From positions 1 to 64,000 of the forward strand of contig SLKI01000016.1 in assembly GCA_007134695.1 (NCBI GenBank): 64,000 nucleotides of DNA. Reading direction: 5' to 3'. The notes beneath the pieces are model-generated. The model saw nothing but the letters and a program-made list of their open reading frames with translations, made no database searches and was not told the DNA's origin. The position numbers were made by a program, and so were the translations under genes. Of the stretch, positions 8,564 to 17,509 are shown in pieces. Numbering within the stretch: the stretch's first letter is position 1; each line of letters starts with the position of its first letter. This stretch comes from Balneolaceae bacterium. Lineage in GTDB: Bacteria; Bacteroidota; Rhodothermia; Balneolales; Balneolaceae.

Positions 8564-9949
8564 TTATATCTGATTGAGAAAGTCGACAGTCTCTCCTGAT
8601 TCGCTTTTCAACATTTCTGCCCACACCAGTCCATTCTCGATACAATCCGGCAGCGCAATTCCGCCACGGAAATTGCCTCCGAAATAGAGTCCCGGATTGA
8701 GAGATTCCACATTCAGAATTGCTTTTACAACCTTCGGATAGTTGCGGGTGTACTGTGGAATCGACCTCGGCCAGTAGATGTGTTCGAACAGAACCGGTTC
8801 ACCCGACAGGCCGAGCAATCTGCGGTGCTCCCCGACCACCATCTCCTGTATCGATTCGCTTTCGAGTCCGGCCAGATCCGGCTGTCGGGTTCCGCCAACA
8901 AAGGTTGTAAGCAAGTGATGGTCTTCCGGAGCACGACCCGGAAAAAGTGTTGAGTTGAAGAGGGATCCCAATATCTGATGCTCTTCGATAGAGGGTACCA
9001 GAAAGCCGAACCCGTCGAGCGGGTGCTTCACCTGCTCCTTTCGATATCCGGTATGAACGACGGAAAGCGGCGGATAACCGGCCAGAGAGACCGCATCAAG
9101 CAGCTCACCACCCCCATCAAGAAGCTGCTCGTTTACCCGGTAAAGGGGGATATTCATCAACACCGCATCAAATCCGCGAAATGTCTCTTCCGATGTTGAG
9201 ACTTCCCACCCCGAACTCCCCTGCTCAACCCGGTTGACATCAGCTTTCAGATTTATGTTCGTTAGCTGTTTTGCCAGTTTATCCGGCAATGTCGAGAGCC
9301 CGTCGGGAAAGGAGATCAGCCGGGTTTTTACATTCTCTGCCCGCTTCTCGTCCCATCGTTTACGCAAGGAGCCTGCAATGAGAGATCCGTACCTCTGCTC
9401 CAGGTGATAAAGACGTGGAAAGGCGTGACGGACTACCAGCTCTTCGGGAACTCCAGCATAGACACCTGCAACAAACGGGTCGATCGCATAGTTCAACATT
9501 TCAGCACCGAGCCGCCGGCTGACAAAGCGATCGAGTGTTTCGTCCGGATCCCGGCCTTTCCGGATGAAGGGTTCAATCATCAGCCGCAAACGGCCGCGCA
9601 GTGAAAAGAGTTCGGTACGCAGAAGGTCGATGGGACCATTTGGTACCGGAAGGAGCTCTCCATTTTTCACGATATAACGATTCGAAGCGGCCGGGTTCGC
9701 TTCGACGATCTGCGAGTCCAGATCAAGGTTCTCGAGAAATCGCTCAACTTTCCTGCTCTTGATCTGCAGCGTATTGGGACCATACTCCAGCAGCCAATCC
9801 TCCCGCTGTTTTGTTTTGATCGAACCGCCGGCGTGATCCCTGCGCTCAAACAAGATTACTTCGATACCGCTGTTTTGAAGCGACCAGGCGGCTGTCAACC
9901 CGGTAATTCCTGCACCGACAACGGCAATTCGCCTACGATCCATTCGCAT
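8564..9949 (-). CDS. hemG: Protoporphyrinogen/coproporphyrinogen III oxidase
   Basis: The 461-residue flavoprotein begins with a Rossmann FAD site (VVGAGITGLTAAWSL, then FERRDHAGGSI) and is collinear with the oxygen-dependent HemY/HemG oxidases. These convert protoporphyrinogen IX to protoporphyrin IX, or coproporphyrinogen III to coproporphyrin III in the coproporphyrin-dependent route. The family's C-terminal FAD segment GLYFGGNFRGGIALPDCIENG is present. With hemD a few kilobases away this shows a haem pathway, though the two genes are not in one operon. A second ATG two codons downstream is an equally possible start. Which substrate it prefers cannot be decided by reading. Confidence 0.93.
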   Translation of the reverse strand: MRMDRRRIAVVGAGITGLTAAWSLQNSGIEVILFERRDHAGGSIKTKQREDWLLEYGPNTLQIKSRKVERFLENLDLDSQIVEANPAASNRYIVKNGELLPVPNGPIDLLRTELFSLRGRLRLMIEPFIRKGRDPDETLDRFVSRRLGAEMLNYAIDPFVAGVYAGVPEELVVRHAFPRLYHLEQRYGSLIAGSLRKRWDEKRAENVKTRLISFPDGLSTLPDKLAKQLTNINLKADVNRVEQGSSGWEVSTSEETFRGFDAVLMNIPLYRVNEQLLDGGGELLDAVSLAGYPPLSVVHTGYRKEQVKHPLDGFGFLVPSIEEHQILGSLFNSTLFPGRAPEDHHLLTTFVGGTRQPDLAGLESESIQEMVVGEHRRLLGLSGEPVLFEHIYWPRSIPQYTRNYPKVVKAILNVESLNPGLYFGGNFRGGIALPDCIENGLVWAEMLKSESGETVDFLNQI

Positions 9950-10211
9950 TGCTGGTATTTCTGTTATCTTTCAAAGGGAAACCTGTTTTTGTACTGGCTG
10001 ATTCTGATTGAACCGCTTAGATTCAGACCGCATCATGCTGAGTATCTTCTGATAAGAAGCCAAGTTACGTCAGATCCATTGAGCTTCAAAAAACTGAAAT
10101 CCACCAACAATCGCCTTTTAGTACAACAAACCATTTTATAAATACAGGGCTGTTTATTGACACGATAATACTGTTTTTGGTGCAACAGGCCTGTGAATCG
10201 ATACGACCGAA

Positions 10212-11060
10212 ATGAATATTTCCATATTGGGATGCGGCTGGCTCGGGCTGCCTGCAGCTCTCGAGCTGATGTCCAAAGGTTATAAAGTAAAAGGTTCGAC
10301 GACTCGCCGTGATAAACTGAGACAGCTTGAAATAAGCGGTGTCCATCCCTGGATTGTCCGGGTCAACGACCGAATCGAATGTAGCCCGAATGAGGATTTC
10401 TGGGAGGCAGACCTGATATTGCTGAATATTCCTCCCGGCCGGGCCGACAGAGATCGCCTGACCGACTTCCCGAACCGAATCCGGCTGATTCTGAATAAAT
10501 CGCTGGAGTACAAGATTGGCTGGATTCTGTTTGTCAGTTCCACATCGGTCTACCCGAAATCAGGCGGAATGATGGAGGAGAAAGATGCTGGAGCCAGACA
10601 CACTTCTTCTGAAAGCGGAGAGATTCTCTTGAAATGTGAAAAACTCCTGAACGATTGTGAAGGTCTCGACGTCACCACAATCCGGTTTGGAGGTCTATAT
10701 GGAATTGATCGCCATCCTGTCAAATATCTGTCAGGCCGAACCGGACTGAAGGACCCTGCCAAACCGGTAAACCTGATTCACCGCGACGACTGTGTCCGCA
10801 TCATCGCAGAAATAGTTCGGCAGGAGGTGAAAAATGAAACGTTTAATGCTGTGTCCGATATGCATCCATCACGGGAGGAGTTTTACACGTCGGCCGCCCG
10901 GTATTACGGATTGGATTTACCGGAGTTCCAAAAGGAGAACCGGGTACCTGATGAAGGATATCGAACCATTTCCAACCGGAAACTAAAAGAGAGGCTCAAT
11001 TACCGGTTCCTGTATCCGGATCCGATGGATCACCCGCCGATTGAATTGAAAAATTCTTGA
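10212..11060 (+). CDS. YeeZ-like NAD(P)-binding short-chain reductase/epimerase
   Basis: The 282-residue protein has an N-terminal dinucleotide-binding motif ILGCGWLGLPAALEL, a VSSTSVYP segment typical of extended SDR enzymes and a downstream RFGGLYG region. This pattern fits the YeeZ/SDR-a5 group, whose physiological substrate is unknown. The classical YxxxK pair is not obvious, as in other YeeZ-like proteins. It stands alone on the plus strand, divergent from hemG across 262 bases and convergent with the metal-dependent regulator gene, 11 bases from its stop. Confidence 0.82.
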   Translation: MNISILGCGWLGLPAALELMSKGYKVKGSTTRRDKLRQLEISGVHPWIVRVNDRIECSPNEDFWEADLILLNIPPGRADRDRLTDFPNRIRLILNKSLEYKIGWILFVSSTSVYPKSGGMMEEKDAGARHTSSESGEILLKCEKLLNDCEGLDVTTIRFGGLYGIDRHPVKYLSGRTGLKDPAKPVNLIHRDDCVRIIAEIVRQEVKNETFNAVSDMHPSREEFYTSAARYYGLDLPEFQKENRVPDEGYRTISNRKLKERLNYRFLYPDPMDHPPIELKNS

Positions 11061-11071
11061 GCCGTAAGCGT

Positions 11072-11752
11072 TTATTTATCTTCCGATGTTTTTGGCTCCA
11101 GAAGAAAAATTTTCTGCGCCATTTCATGGCCGACGGTCTGTTTGTTACCGGCAACGTCGATCGTGATCGGGCCGTTAAACGGAGCTGTCTCAAGTATTTC
11201 GATTTTGGCCCCTGGAATCAGCCCGATCTCCTCAAGGTAGCGCAGTAATTCGGGGTCCTGGTCGGTCACTCTGCCGATAATCCACTTTTCCCCCTCCTCA
11301 GACTCGCTTAGCGGATGTCGTGCCATCTCCGGCAGCACACCATCTTTGCTTGGTATCGGATCGCCGTGCGGATCATGAGTCGGATGATCGAGTATTTCGG
11401 CGATGCGTTCCTCAAACTGTTCGGAAATATGGTGTTCCAGATTTTCAGCTTCGTCATGTACTTCATCCCAGGAGTAACCCATCACCTCTTTCAGGTAGAG
11501 TTCGAGAAGCCGGTGGTGGCGTATAATTTCGAGAGCAATCTTCTCTCCTGCATCGGTTAGCGTTGTTCCGTAATAGGACTCATATTCGACCAGCCCCATC
11601 TTCGCCAGCCGCTTGATCATATTGGTTACCGAAGCTGATGATACCCCCAGAATTTCAGCAATTTTGGTTGTGGAGACTCCGCCATCCTCCTGTTCAGTCT
11701 CGAGAGTATAGATCGTCTTGATATAATCTTCTACCGCCTGGCTTAAAACCAT
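11072..11752 (-). CDS. Metal-dependent transcriptional regulator, DtxR/MntR family
   Basis: The 226-residue protein has a winged helix-turn-helix (STTKIAEILGVSSASVTNMIKRL, about residues 27-50), a dimerisation and metal-binding domain, and a C-terminal FeoA/SH3-like domain (about 145-226). Metal ligands resemble MntR more than DtxR. Asp9 sits in EDYIKTIY where MntR has Asp8, and ENLEHH provides Glu and His where DtxR uses Cys102. One MntR ligand (Glu11) appears to be Lys here. The likely role is control of manganese or iron uptake and efflux genes, none of which is next door. The gene follows the thioredoxin-like gene by 53 bases. Confidence 0.92.
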   Translation of the reverse strand: MVLSQAVEDYIKTIYTLETEQEDGGVSTTKIAEILGVSSASVTNMIKRLAKMGLVEYESYYGTTLTDAGEKIALEIIRHHRLLELYLKEVMGYSWDEVHDEAENLEHHISEQFEERIAEILDHPTHDPHGDPIPSKDGVLPEMARHPLSESEEGEKWIIGRVTDQDPELLRYLEEIGLIPGAKIEILETAPFNGPITIDVAGNKQTVGHEMAQKIFLLEPKTSEDK

Positions 11753-11805
11753 GGACCTGAAATTACCTGAGTTGAGAGTTGTTTAACAGTCCGATGCCCG
11801 TGTTT

Positions 11806-12300
11806 TTAATGATTTGAGAATTCGTCGAAGGAGATCTCTTCATATGCACCGCTGCCCACATATTCGAGCAACTGTGCAAAAACATCCTCCGGCAAATAAC
11901 CAGGCTGATGGCCTACGACTTCTCCATCGGAGTTCATAAAAAAGGTAGTCGGGACACTCTGAAAACGCAATGCCCGGGCAAATTCCGCCTGGGTGAATTC
12001 CCGGCCAAGATAGACTTCGCTCCGATCCGACTCTGTATCGATTCGAACCGGGACAAAGTAGAGGTCGATCAACTCTTCGATCTGTTGATCCGGATAGACT
12101 TCGCTCTGCATACGCTGGCAGTAGGGACACCATTCGGCGAAAACGTCGATCAGGATCAGCTTTTCCTCATCACTTGCCAGCTCGAGTGCACGCTCCATGC
12201 TTACCCATTCGATATTATCCTGCCACTGCTGTCCCGCCAGATGTATTGGGAGAAACAGTAGTAATAACAAACCGGTAAATATCGTACGAGAAATTTTCAT
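11806..12300 (-). CDS. Secreted thioredoxin-fold protein with WCPYC active site
   Basis: The 164-residue protein has a signal peptide (hydrophobic core in the first 22 residues) and a thioredoxin fold with the redox motif AEWCPYCQRM near residue 60 and a cis-proline region SVPTTFF. It resembles the periplasmic DsbD-gamma/thiol:disulfide interchange group. It probably keeps envelope protein disulfides reduced or handles cytochrome maturation; its electron donor is not in the window. It lies between the SpoIIE phosphatase and the metal-dependent regulator on the same strand. Confidence 0.87.
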   Translation of the reverse strand: MKISRTIFTGLLLLLFLPIHLAGQQWQDNIEWVSMERALELASDEEKLILIDVFAEWCPYCQRMQSEVYPDQQIEELIDLYFVPVRIDTESDRSEVYLGREFTQAEFARALRFQSVPTTFFMNSDGEVVGHQPGYLPEDVFAQLLEYVGSGAYEEISFDEFSNH

Positions 12301-12330
12301 AGTTGTGCGTTAAAACCCGGGTCAAATATA

Positions 12331-12379
12331 GAAAGCACCCGATGAATTTGCAGAAGTTTGTTTACCTGGTGGTGCTTTC
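12331..12379. other. Inverted repeat with 9-bp arms between the phosphatase and thioredoxin genes
   Basis: The arms gaaagcacc (12331-12339) and ggtgctttc (12371-12379) are perfect complements separated by 31 bases. The right arm lies in the last codons of the SpoIIE phosphatase gene. There is no T-tract, so it is not a canonical intrinsic terminator; it could be an mRNA processing or stability hairpin. Confidence 0.4.
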
Positions 12380-14947
12380 AGACTTGATAACGAGCAAAGT
12401 CATGTCATCGTGTTGATGCTCACCTTCCGAAAATTTTTCAACATCTCGAAAAATGGCATCCAGTATCTCCTGGGCCGGTTTGTCCTGATGGAATATTGCA
12501 AGCCGATGCAATCTTTTATCCCCGTACATCTCATTTCGGCTATTGACCGCTTCGACAATTCCATCCGTAAAGAAAATAAGCATATCCCCCTCCTGCAGAT
12601 CGATCGAGGTTTCGGATATCTGTTCTTTGAACACTTCTCCATCCGTCATACCCAGTGCCAGCCCGTTGGGCCGGATCACTCTCAGGCGCCGCTCTTTGCT
12701 GCTGTAGTAGAGAACAGGGTTATGTCCTGCACGTGAGAAGAGAAAGGTCTTTTTTTCAAGGTCGAGGATTCCAAATATCAACGAGATAAACGTTCCCCTT
12801 CTGGCGTTCTCATGGAACAGTTTGTTTGCCTTCTTCAAAATAGTAACAGTGGAGGTGTGTTCTTGGCACAGCGCATGAAGAACCCCCTTGATAAAAGTCA
12901 TGTAGAACGCCGCCTGAAACCCTTTACCGCTGACGTCGCCCACGATCAAGGCGATCCTCCCATCCTGAAGTTCGATAAAGTCGTAGTAATCTCCGCCGGT
13001 CTCATAGGCTGGTATACACGCTGCAGCGAGATCAAGGCCCGGAAGGTCGGGCTGCCGGATCGGCAGAAATGACTGCTGTACCTTTCTGGCGATCTGCAGC
13101 TCCTGCTTGATCCTCTCCTCTTGTGCGAGATCCTCAATGTACTCAGGAACATATTTCGGGAGTTCCTGTATTGATTTTCCCCGGGTGACAGCAATATATC
13201 CAAATATCAGGAAGAGGATTCCGACACCGGCAGAGAGATAAAAGTTGAGAACGTCAGGAGAATCGATCATCAACCAGCCGCCTGCTGTAGTAATCAGCAG
13301 GGTAAAAAGAAAGTAGGTGAGAAATGTGGTCAGGAAATCGCGGTAGACATAGATAATCCCGAGCCCCAAACCAACCATTCCGTGAAGTATCGCCTCCTCG
13401 GCCAGGTAGCCTGTATCTACCTGGATGGGAGCGATAAACGCGAACACTGCCAGAGAGAGAAAAACGGTCAAAAACCTGCTTTTTTTCCAGTTTGCCACCT
13501 GGCCGATCAACACAAGATGTATCGCCTGAATTGTGATCAGGCTGAAGAAAAAAATCACCAGCAGATGGACAATCGGAGCAAGTAAATATCTGTCGGCAAA
13601 AAACTGTTCCTCAAGTGTAAAGTGTGCCTCCGGCAAAAACCAGAGAATCGCGGACCAGGCAGCCGCCAGCATAAACGCAAATGCGACCGCGTGAATAAAT
13701 ACCGTACCCAGCGGACGGTTTAGAAAGTGGCCGATGCGGATCAGATCGAGTGTCCGGATCTTTTCCGGCCAATTTTGACGGGTTATCGACTCACCGTTGA
13801 CTGTTACGGTAAAGAAAAGTACCGAGACAATCGCAGCCATAACACCCATCGAAAGGAGAATGAAAATAAAGGATATCCAGCCGGGATTCATCGGAACAGC
13901 TAGTACATTATTGAGCCACAACATTAGTATGGTGAAAGGAGTCGCCATCCCTGCAAGCACCGCCAGAAGAATCCCCGGCCGGATATCAATAACTCTAAGA
14001 CGGGTACGGATATAGAGCATGATGACGAGCCAGACCCCGAAAACCAGCATAAAAAGGTATCGGACCGCCAGTGCGACTCCAATGGTACCGGCCTGAACTT
14101 CCGGGTAAACAGCAACCATCGAAATCAAAGAGCCGCCGGGAGAGATTCTTACATGGAGCTCAGCTTCAAGATCCAGTTCCTCTTCTGTGATCCGGTAAGA
14201 GAGTTCGGCCAGATCGAACTCTTCTTCCGGGAGGATGCGAGCGGTCTCGAAAGATAGATAATCTATCGGCCAGGCGGATTGTTCCAGATACCAGGATGCA
14301 ATCTGTTTTGCGTGATTCTGGTCGATAATAACCCTGTCGTCCTCCAGGAGAGATTCTCCGGATTGAAGCTCACGGTCGAAATCAAATGAGAATCTGGAAA
14401 GCAGAACCGAGTCATCACGCGCTTCGGCCAAAAGCTCATCCGGCAGTTCAAAAGCACGGGCTAACGCATCGGGCATTAACAGACGTTGCGGTCGGCCGTT
14501 CTGGTTTCTGAACTCGAGCCACTCTCCTCGCTCATTAAGAACAAGCTCGACCAAAAAAGGAGCTTCAAAACCGGTCTGTAATTCTCCATCATGGTCCTGC
14601 AGGTCAGGCTGGTAAATTTGCAAGCTCCAGTACCAGGGAGAAAACGCATTATCCGACTCGGAAACAGCAACAGGTGATCCCGCCGGACTTTGCTGCTGAA
14701 GCTGGTTCAGTAACCCCGGACGAGTTTTAAACGTTGTGTTAACTGTTGGGTCGGTGGTCTGATATCCGAGAAAAGTGTACCATTCCAGGCCGGTCGATTC
14801 GACCGTATTCTTTCCCAGAGATGCATCCGCCTGACCAAAAGGGTGATGATTTCCGAAATCATAGAAAAACCATACACCGGCGAACAAGCCGACAATGATA
14901 ATCAGCCAATCCCGTCGAATTGTATCCTGCCCGGAGCTAAAATCCAT
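12362..14947 (-). CDS. Multi-span membrane protein phosphatase with SpoIIE/RsbU (PP2C-like) output domain
   Basis: The 861-residue protein has one N-terminal membrane helix, an extracytoplasmic region of roughly 250 residues, and then about eight or nine further membrane helices (about 290-590). A linker helix leads to a C-terminal SpoIIE/RsbU phosphatase (about 612-861). The output domain has ARKVQQSFLP, GGDYYDF, VGDVSGKGFQAA, GHNP and FFTDGIVEA, including the metal-binding Asp residues of the PP2C fold. Such enzymes usually dephosphorylate an anti-anti-sigma (STAS) protein in a partner switch. No STAS or HPK-type kinase gene lies in the window. The sensory part matches nothing I recognise. 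Confidence 0.86.
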   Translation of the reverse strand: MDFSSGQDTIRRDWLIIIVGLFAGVWFFYDFGNHHPFGQADASLGKNTVESTGLEWYTFLGYQTTDPTVNTTFKTRPGLLNQLQQQSPAGSPVAVSESDNAFSPWYWSLQIYQPDLQDHDGELQTGFEAPFLVELVLNERGEWLEFRNQNGRPQRLLMPDALARAFELPDELLAEARDDSVLLSRFSFDFDRELQSGESLLEDDRVIIDQNHAKQIASWYLEQSAWPIDYLSFETARILPEEEFDLAELSYRITEEELDLEAELHVRISPGGSLISMVAVYPEVQAGTIGVALAVRYLFMLVFGVWLVIMLYIRTRLRVIDIRPGILLAVLAGMATPFTILMLWLNNVLAVPMNPGWISFIFILLSMGVMAAIVSVLFFTVTVNGESITRQNWPEKIRTLDLIRIGHFLNRPLGTVFIHAVAFAFMLAAAWSAILWFLPEAHFTLEEQFFADRYLLAPIVHLLVIFFFSLITIQAIHLVLIGQVANWKKSRFLTVFLSLAVFAFIAPIQVDTGYLAEEAILHGMVGLGLGIIYVYRDFLTTFLTYFLFTLLITTAGGWLMIDSPDVLNFYLSAGVGILFLIFGYIAVTRGKSIQELPKYVPEYIEDLAQEERIKQELQIARKVQQSFLPIRQPDLPGLDLAAACIPAYETGGDYYDFIELQDGRIALIVGDVSGKGFQAAFYMTFIKGVLHALCQEHTSTVTILKKANKLFHENARRGTFISLIFGILDLEKKTFLFSRAGHNPVLYYSSKERRLRVIRPNGLALGMTDGEVFKEQISETSIDLQEGDMLIFFTDGIVEAVNSRNEMYGDKRLHRLAIFHQDKPAQEILDAIFRDVEKFSEGEHQHDDMTLLVIKSESTTR

Positions 14948-15171
14948 CCGTTACGAATTCCTGAACGCCTCAAATAGTTGTAAATATTCAATAATAAACA
15001 TCCTCTAAGACGAGTGAAGGTACAATAAAGTTGCATATTACGTCAGTTCCAATACCGATAATAGCCATTTTCAATGTGATTCTCTGTTTAAATTTTACAA
15101 TACATTGCAGGACAAAGGGAAAATGCGTTCTTTGAGATTATCCAAACCGGTTTCAAAGTCAATGATTGCTC

Positions 15172-15951
15172 ATGTGTTTGATCGTCTTCGGTTATCGAAC
15201 CATCCCGGGGTACAAGCTGGTATTTGCCGCCAACAGGGATGAATTTTACAACCGGCCCACCCGGCCTGCCGGCTTCTGGAAGGATAATCGCGGAATGCTT
15301 GCCGGCAAGGATTTGAAGGCGGGAGGCACCTGGCTCGGAATTCACAAGAACAGTCGTTTCGGAGCCCTGACCAACTATCGGGATATGAAAAGCCACAACC
15401 CCGACGCCCGAAGCAGGGGGCACCTGGTTACGCAATATCTGAATGGCAACCAGAGTGCCGTACAGTTCCTTGATCAGATTGATGACGAGGCGTACAACGG
15501 CTTTAACCTGCTGCTCGGCGATATGAACTCGTTCTGGCACTACTCCAACCAGACCGGTGAGCCGATTGAAATTGAGCCCGGAATCCACGGGATCAGCAAC
15601 GCCCTGTTAAACACTCCCTGGCCCAAGGTAGAATCTTCGAAATCGAGATTCAGAGAACTGGTTGAAGAGGATGAGCTGACCACGGAGAATCTTTTCGGGC
15701 TGTTGCGGAATAGCGATACCTATCCGGAGGATTCGCTGCCTGAGACCGGGCTTTCACCCGAGCTTGAGAAAGCTGTTTCTGCAACCTTCATCCGAACCGA
15801 AAAATATGGGACCCGTTGCTCCACCCTGCTGTTTATCCGGGACGATCATTCCGTTCGATTTGTCGAACGGACCTATCAGCCCGGTTCAACGGAGGTTGCC
15901 CAGGAGAACGGTTATGAATTCAAAGCCGAGCCGGCCGGGAGGACTTTGTAA
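15172..15951 (+). CDS. NRDE/TANGO2 family protein
   Basis: The 259-residue protein matches the NRDE (TANGO2) family, named for the AANRDEF motif seen here near residue 22. The start at 15172 gives Met-Cys-Leu-Ile, leaving an N-terminal Cys after methionine removal as in Ntn-hydrolase-like members. A TTG two codons upstream would bury that Cys and is unlikely. The region near residue 140 (GISNALLNTPWPKV) is also characteristic. The role in bacteria is unsettled; animal TANGO2 is linked to haem trafficking and mitochondrial metabolism. The gene stands alone, with 180 bases to the next gene. Confidence 0.9.
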   Translation: MCLIVFGYRTIPGYKLVFAANRDEFYNRPTRPAGFWKDNRGMLAGKDLKAGGTWLGIHKNSRFGALTNYRDMKSHNPDARSRGHLVTQYLNGNQSAVQFLDQIDDEAYNGFNLLLGDMNSFWHYSNQTGEPIEIEPGIHGISNALLNTPWPKVESSKSRFRELVEEDELTTENLFGLLRNSDTYPEDSLPETGLSPELEKAVSATFIRTEKYGTRCSTLLFIRDDHSVRFVERTYQPGSTEVAQENGYEFKAEPAGRTL

Positions 15952-16132
15952 AGGAGTTGTGGATTGTGCAACGGCCCTTCGACTACTGAGATATCTGCAA
16001 ATGGATGCCTTGCCAAACTTGGGTGAGGAGACTTACCTGATCGTCAATGCCGCGGAGGTTCAGATCGTTGGCAATGTTAAGGCCCTGAAAAATTCTCAAG
16101 GAGATTTTCGCATAACTCACCCTAATAAATAA

Positions 16133-17323
16133 TCACAGCGCGTCCAGGCGGTTTCGGGCCTCCCGCCGGATCTCCGGTTCATTGTCCAGTTGGGTGACCC
16201 CCCGATAGAAGTTTCTGGCGGCCGAAATATCTCCCAGCCGCTCGGCAGTCAGCCCCGCATAGAAACCGCTCAACGCCTGAAATGTCCGTTCGGGCCGGTT
16301 GGGCAGCTCCCTTCCGATCCGGTAGCTTTCCACAAGGTGTTCATGCGCTTCCGACAACCTGCCGCTGCGCATCAGCGACTTCCCCTTCCAGTAGTGCAGT
16401 TCCTCTTTCAGTACATCGCCGTTCGACAAACCGTTTTGCTCCCAATACTCCAGTGAAGAATCTACCTCGACGATCAGTTCGCGATAGAGCCGGAGCTCAA
16501 AAAGTGTTCTTGCCAGAAGTCTTCGATAATAGGCGTTATCGGGATAGCGCTCCGACAAGGTTCTGAACAAGGTCAACGCCTTTTCCTGGTCATTCTCATA
16601 ATTGAGCAAGATAAACCCCAGAAAGTAGGAAGCTTCGGGACGGGCAAATATCGCATCGCGGCTTGTCTCCTCCAGAAGCTCCAGCCCTTTCTCCCTGTCC
16701 CCGTCGGGCAGAAGCCAGGAGACAGCACGAACGGAACGATAGTTCTCCGGCAGATAGGCCGAATAGTAGAGTTTGAGCCCCTCCGCCAGCTTGTTGTCCG
16801 CCAGCTCCGGCAACACTTCGGCCAAGCGGGTATGGGCCTGGTGTGCTGTTCTGCCCACCCTGACACTTCGCACCCATCGGCGCCGGTTGGCATTATGACG
16901 TGCGATATAACCATTGGCAACGGCGCGTACGATATGGCCGTCCGCATGCTCCGGATAAATCTCCAGCAGTTGCTCGGCCGCCTTGTCGGCTTTTTCAAAT
17001 TTTTCAAACAGCAGGTCGTCGTTAGAGGTGTCGTGAAGATCGTTCAAAACAACCCACCACTGCTCCATCGCATCCCACAGCAGCCAGACCGGATGATCCG
17101 GGTATCGCTCGATCCACTCTCCGATCACCTCCCGGGCCGCATCGGGTTTGCTATTATAAAGGGAGTCGATTCCCCGGGCGGCATCTTCCTGGAAATGTGT
17201 GATGCGAATCAATTCGGGTAGCGGATCTATATCCGCATCGTCTGCACCGTCCGACGCTGCCTGGCTGATGGGGATGGCAGCGGAGAACAGAAAAACCAGT
17301 ATGAAGAGAATCAGATGTTTCAT
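16133..17323 (-). CDS. Secreted tetratricopeptide-repeat protein of unknown function
   Basis: The 396-residue protein has a signal peptide (MKHLILFILVFLFSAAIPIS...) and a series of helix pairs with TPR-like spacing, for example YFLGFILLNYENDQEKAL and RNFYRGVTQLDNEPEIRREA near the C-terminus. It is probably a periplasmic scaffold or lipid-associated helper. Its start faces the hip operators across 186 bases, so its promoter may lie inside or next to the HipB-controlled region. I do not recognise a specific family. Confidence 0.75.
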   Translation of the reverse strand: MKHLILFILVFLFSAAIPISQAASDGADDADIDPLPELIRITHFQEDAARGIDSLYNSKPDAAREVIGEWIERYPDHPVWLLWDAMEQWWVVLNDLHDTSNDDLLFEKFEKADKAAEQLLEIYPEHADGHIVRAVANGYIARHNANRRRWVRSVRVGRTAHQAHTRLAEVLPELADNKLAEGLKLYYSAYLPENYRSVRAVSWLLPDGDREKGLELLEETSRDAIFARPEASYFLGFILLNYENDQEKALTLFRTLSERYPDNAYYRRLLARTLFELRLYRELIVEVDSSLEYWEQNGLSNGDVLKEELHYWKGKSLMRSGRLSEAHEHLVESYRIGRELPNRPERTFQALSGFYAGLTAERLGDISAARNFYRGVTQLDNEPEIRREARNRLDAL

Positions 17324-17408
17324 AACGACTCAACGATCCGGGAGCCGGTTTCTGTATAGCATAATTCCAGGGATGAACATGATACGGTGCCGGTATGATA
17401 CGTTAGAA

Positions 17409-17428
17409 TTATACCCGATAAGGTATAA
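17409..17428. promoter_or_regulatory. Hip operator O1
   Basis: The 20-base element TTATACCCGATAAGGTATAA has perfect 7-bp inverted arms (TTATACC/GGTATAA) around CGATAA. It resembles known HipB operators (TATCC-N8-GGATA in E. coli) in design. It is the first of three copies spaced exactly 40 bp apart upstream of hipB. Confidence 0.85.
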
Positions 17429-17440
17429 AGTTATCAAAAT

Positions 17441-17469
17441 TTGCATTATTATACCCGATAAGGTATAAT
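17441..17469 (+). promoter_or_regulatory. Probable hipBST promoter (TTGCAT - 17 bp - TATAAT)
   Basis: A perfect TATAAT (17464-17469) lies 17 bp after TTGCAT (17441-17446). Operator O2 fills the spacer and overlaps the -10 box, so a bound HipB dimer would block RNA polymerase. Transcription should start near 17476. This is a house-keeping-type promoter rather than the Bacteroidota TAnnTTTG type, so its use in this host is an inference. Confidence 0.55.
17449..17468. promoter_or_regulatory. Hip operator O2, overlapping the -10 box
   Basis: Identical in all 20 positions to O1 and exactly 40 bp from it. Its right arm contains most of the TATAAT box. Confidence 0.85.
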
Positions 17470-17488
17470 TATAATGAATATTCGGTTA

Positions 17489-17508
17489 TTATACCCGATA
17501 AGGTATAG
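17489..17508. promoter_or_regulatory. Hip operator O3, abutting the hipB start codon
   Basis: Same as O1 and O2 except for the last base, and again exactly 40 bp on. It ends one base before the hipB ATG at 17510, so it lies in the expected 5' leader where HipB binding could act as a roadblock. It also occupies the place of the ribosome binding site. Confidence 0.85.
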
Positions 17509-17509
17509 A

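Noticed and set aside
9833-10141. 102-codon frame between hemG and the YeeZ-like gene.
   Set aside because: The first third is antisense to hemG, and the remainder lacks any protein-like pattern or ribosome site.
12331-12379. Inverted repeat taken as an intrinsic terminator.
   Set aside because: No T-tract follows either arm and the loop is 31 bases long.
10063-15045. A shared TTACGTCAG element upstream of the YeeZ-like gene and the phosphatase gene.
   Set aside because: Only nine bases in two places, in different orientations to the genes; not distinguishable from chance.
15764-16132. 122-codon frame after the NRDE gene.
   Set aside because: It overlaps the NRDE gene for half its length in another frame and shows no protein-like composition or start signal.
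17409-17508. Three identical 20-bp repeats at 40-bp period looked like a miniature CRISPR array.
   Set aside because: The repeats are short, palindromic operators directly before an XRE gene, with only two non-variable 20-bp gaps and no cas genes.
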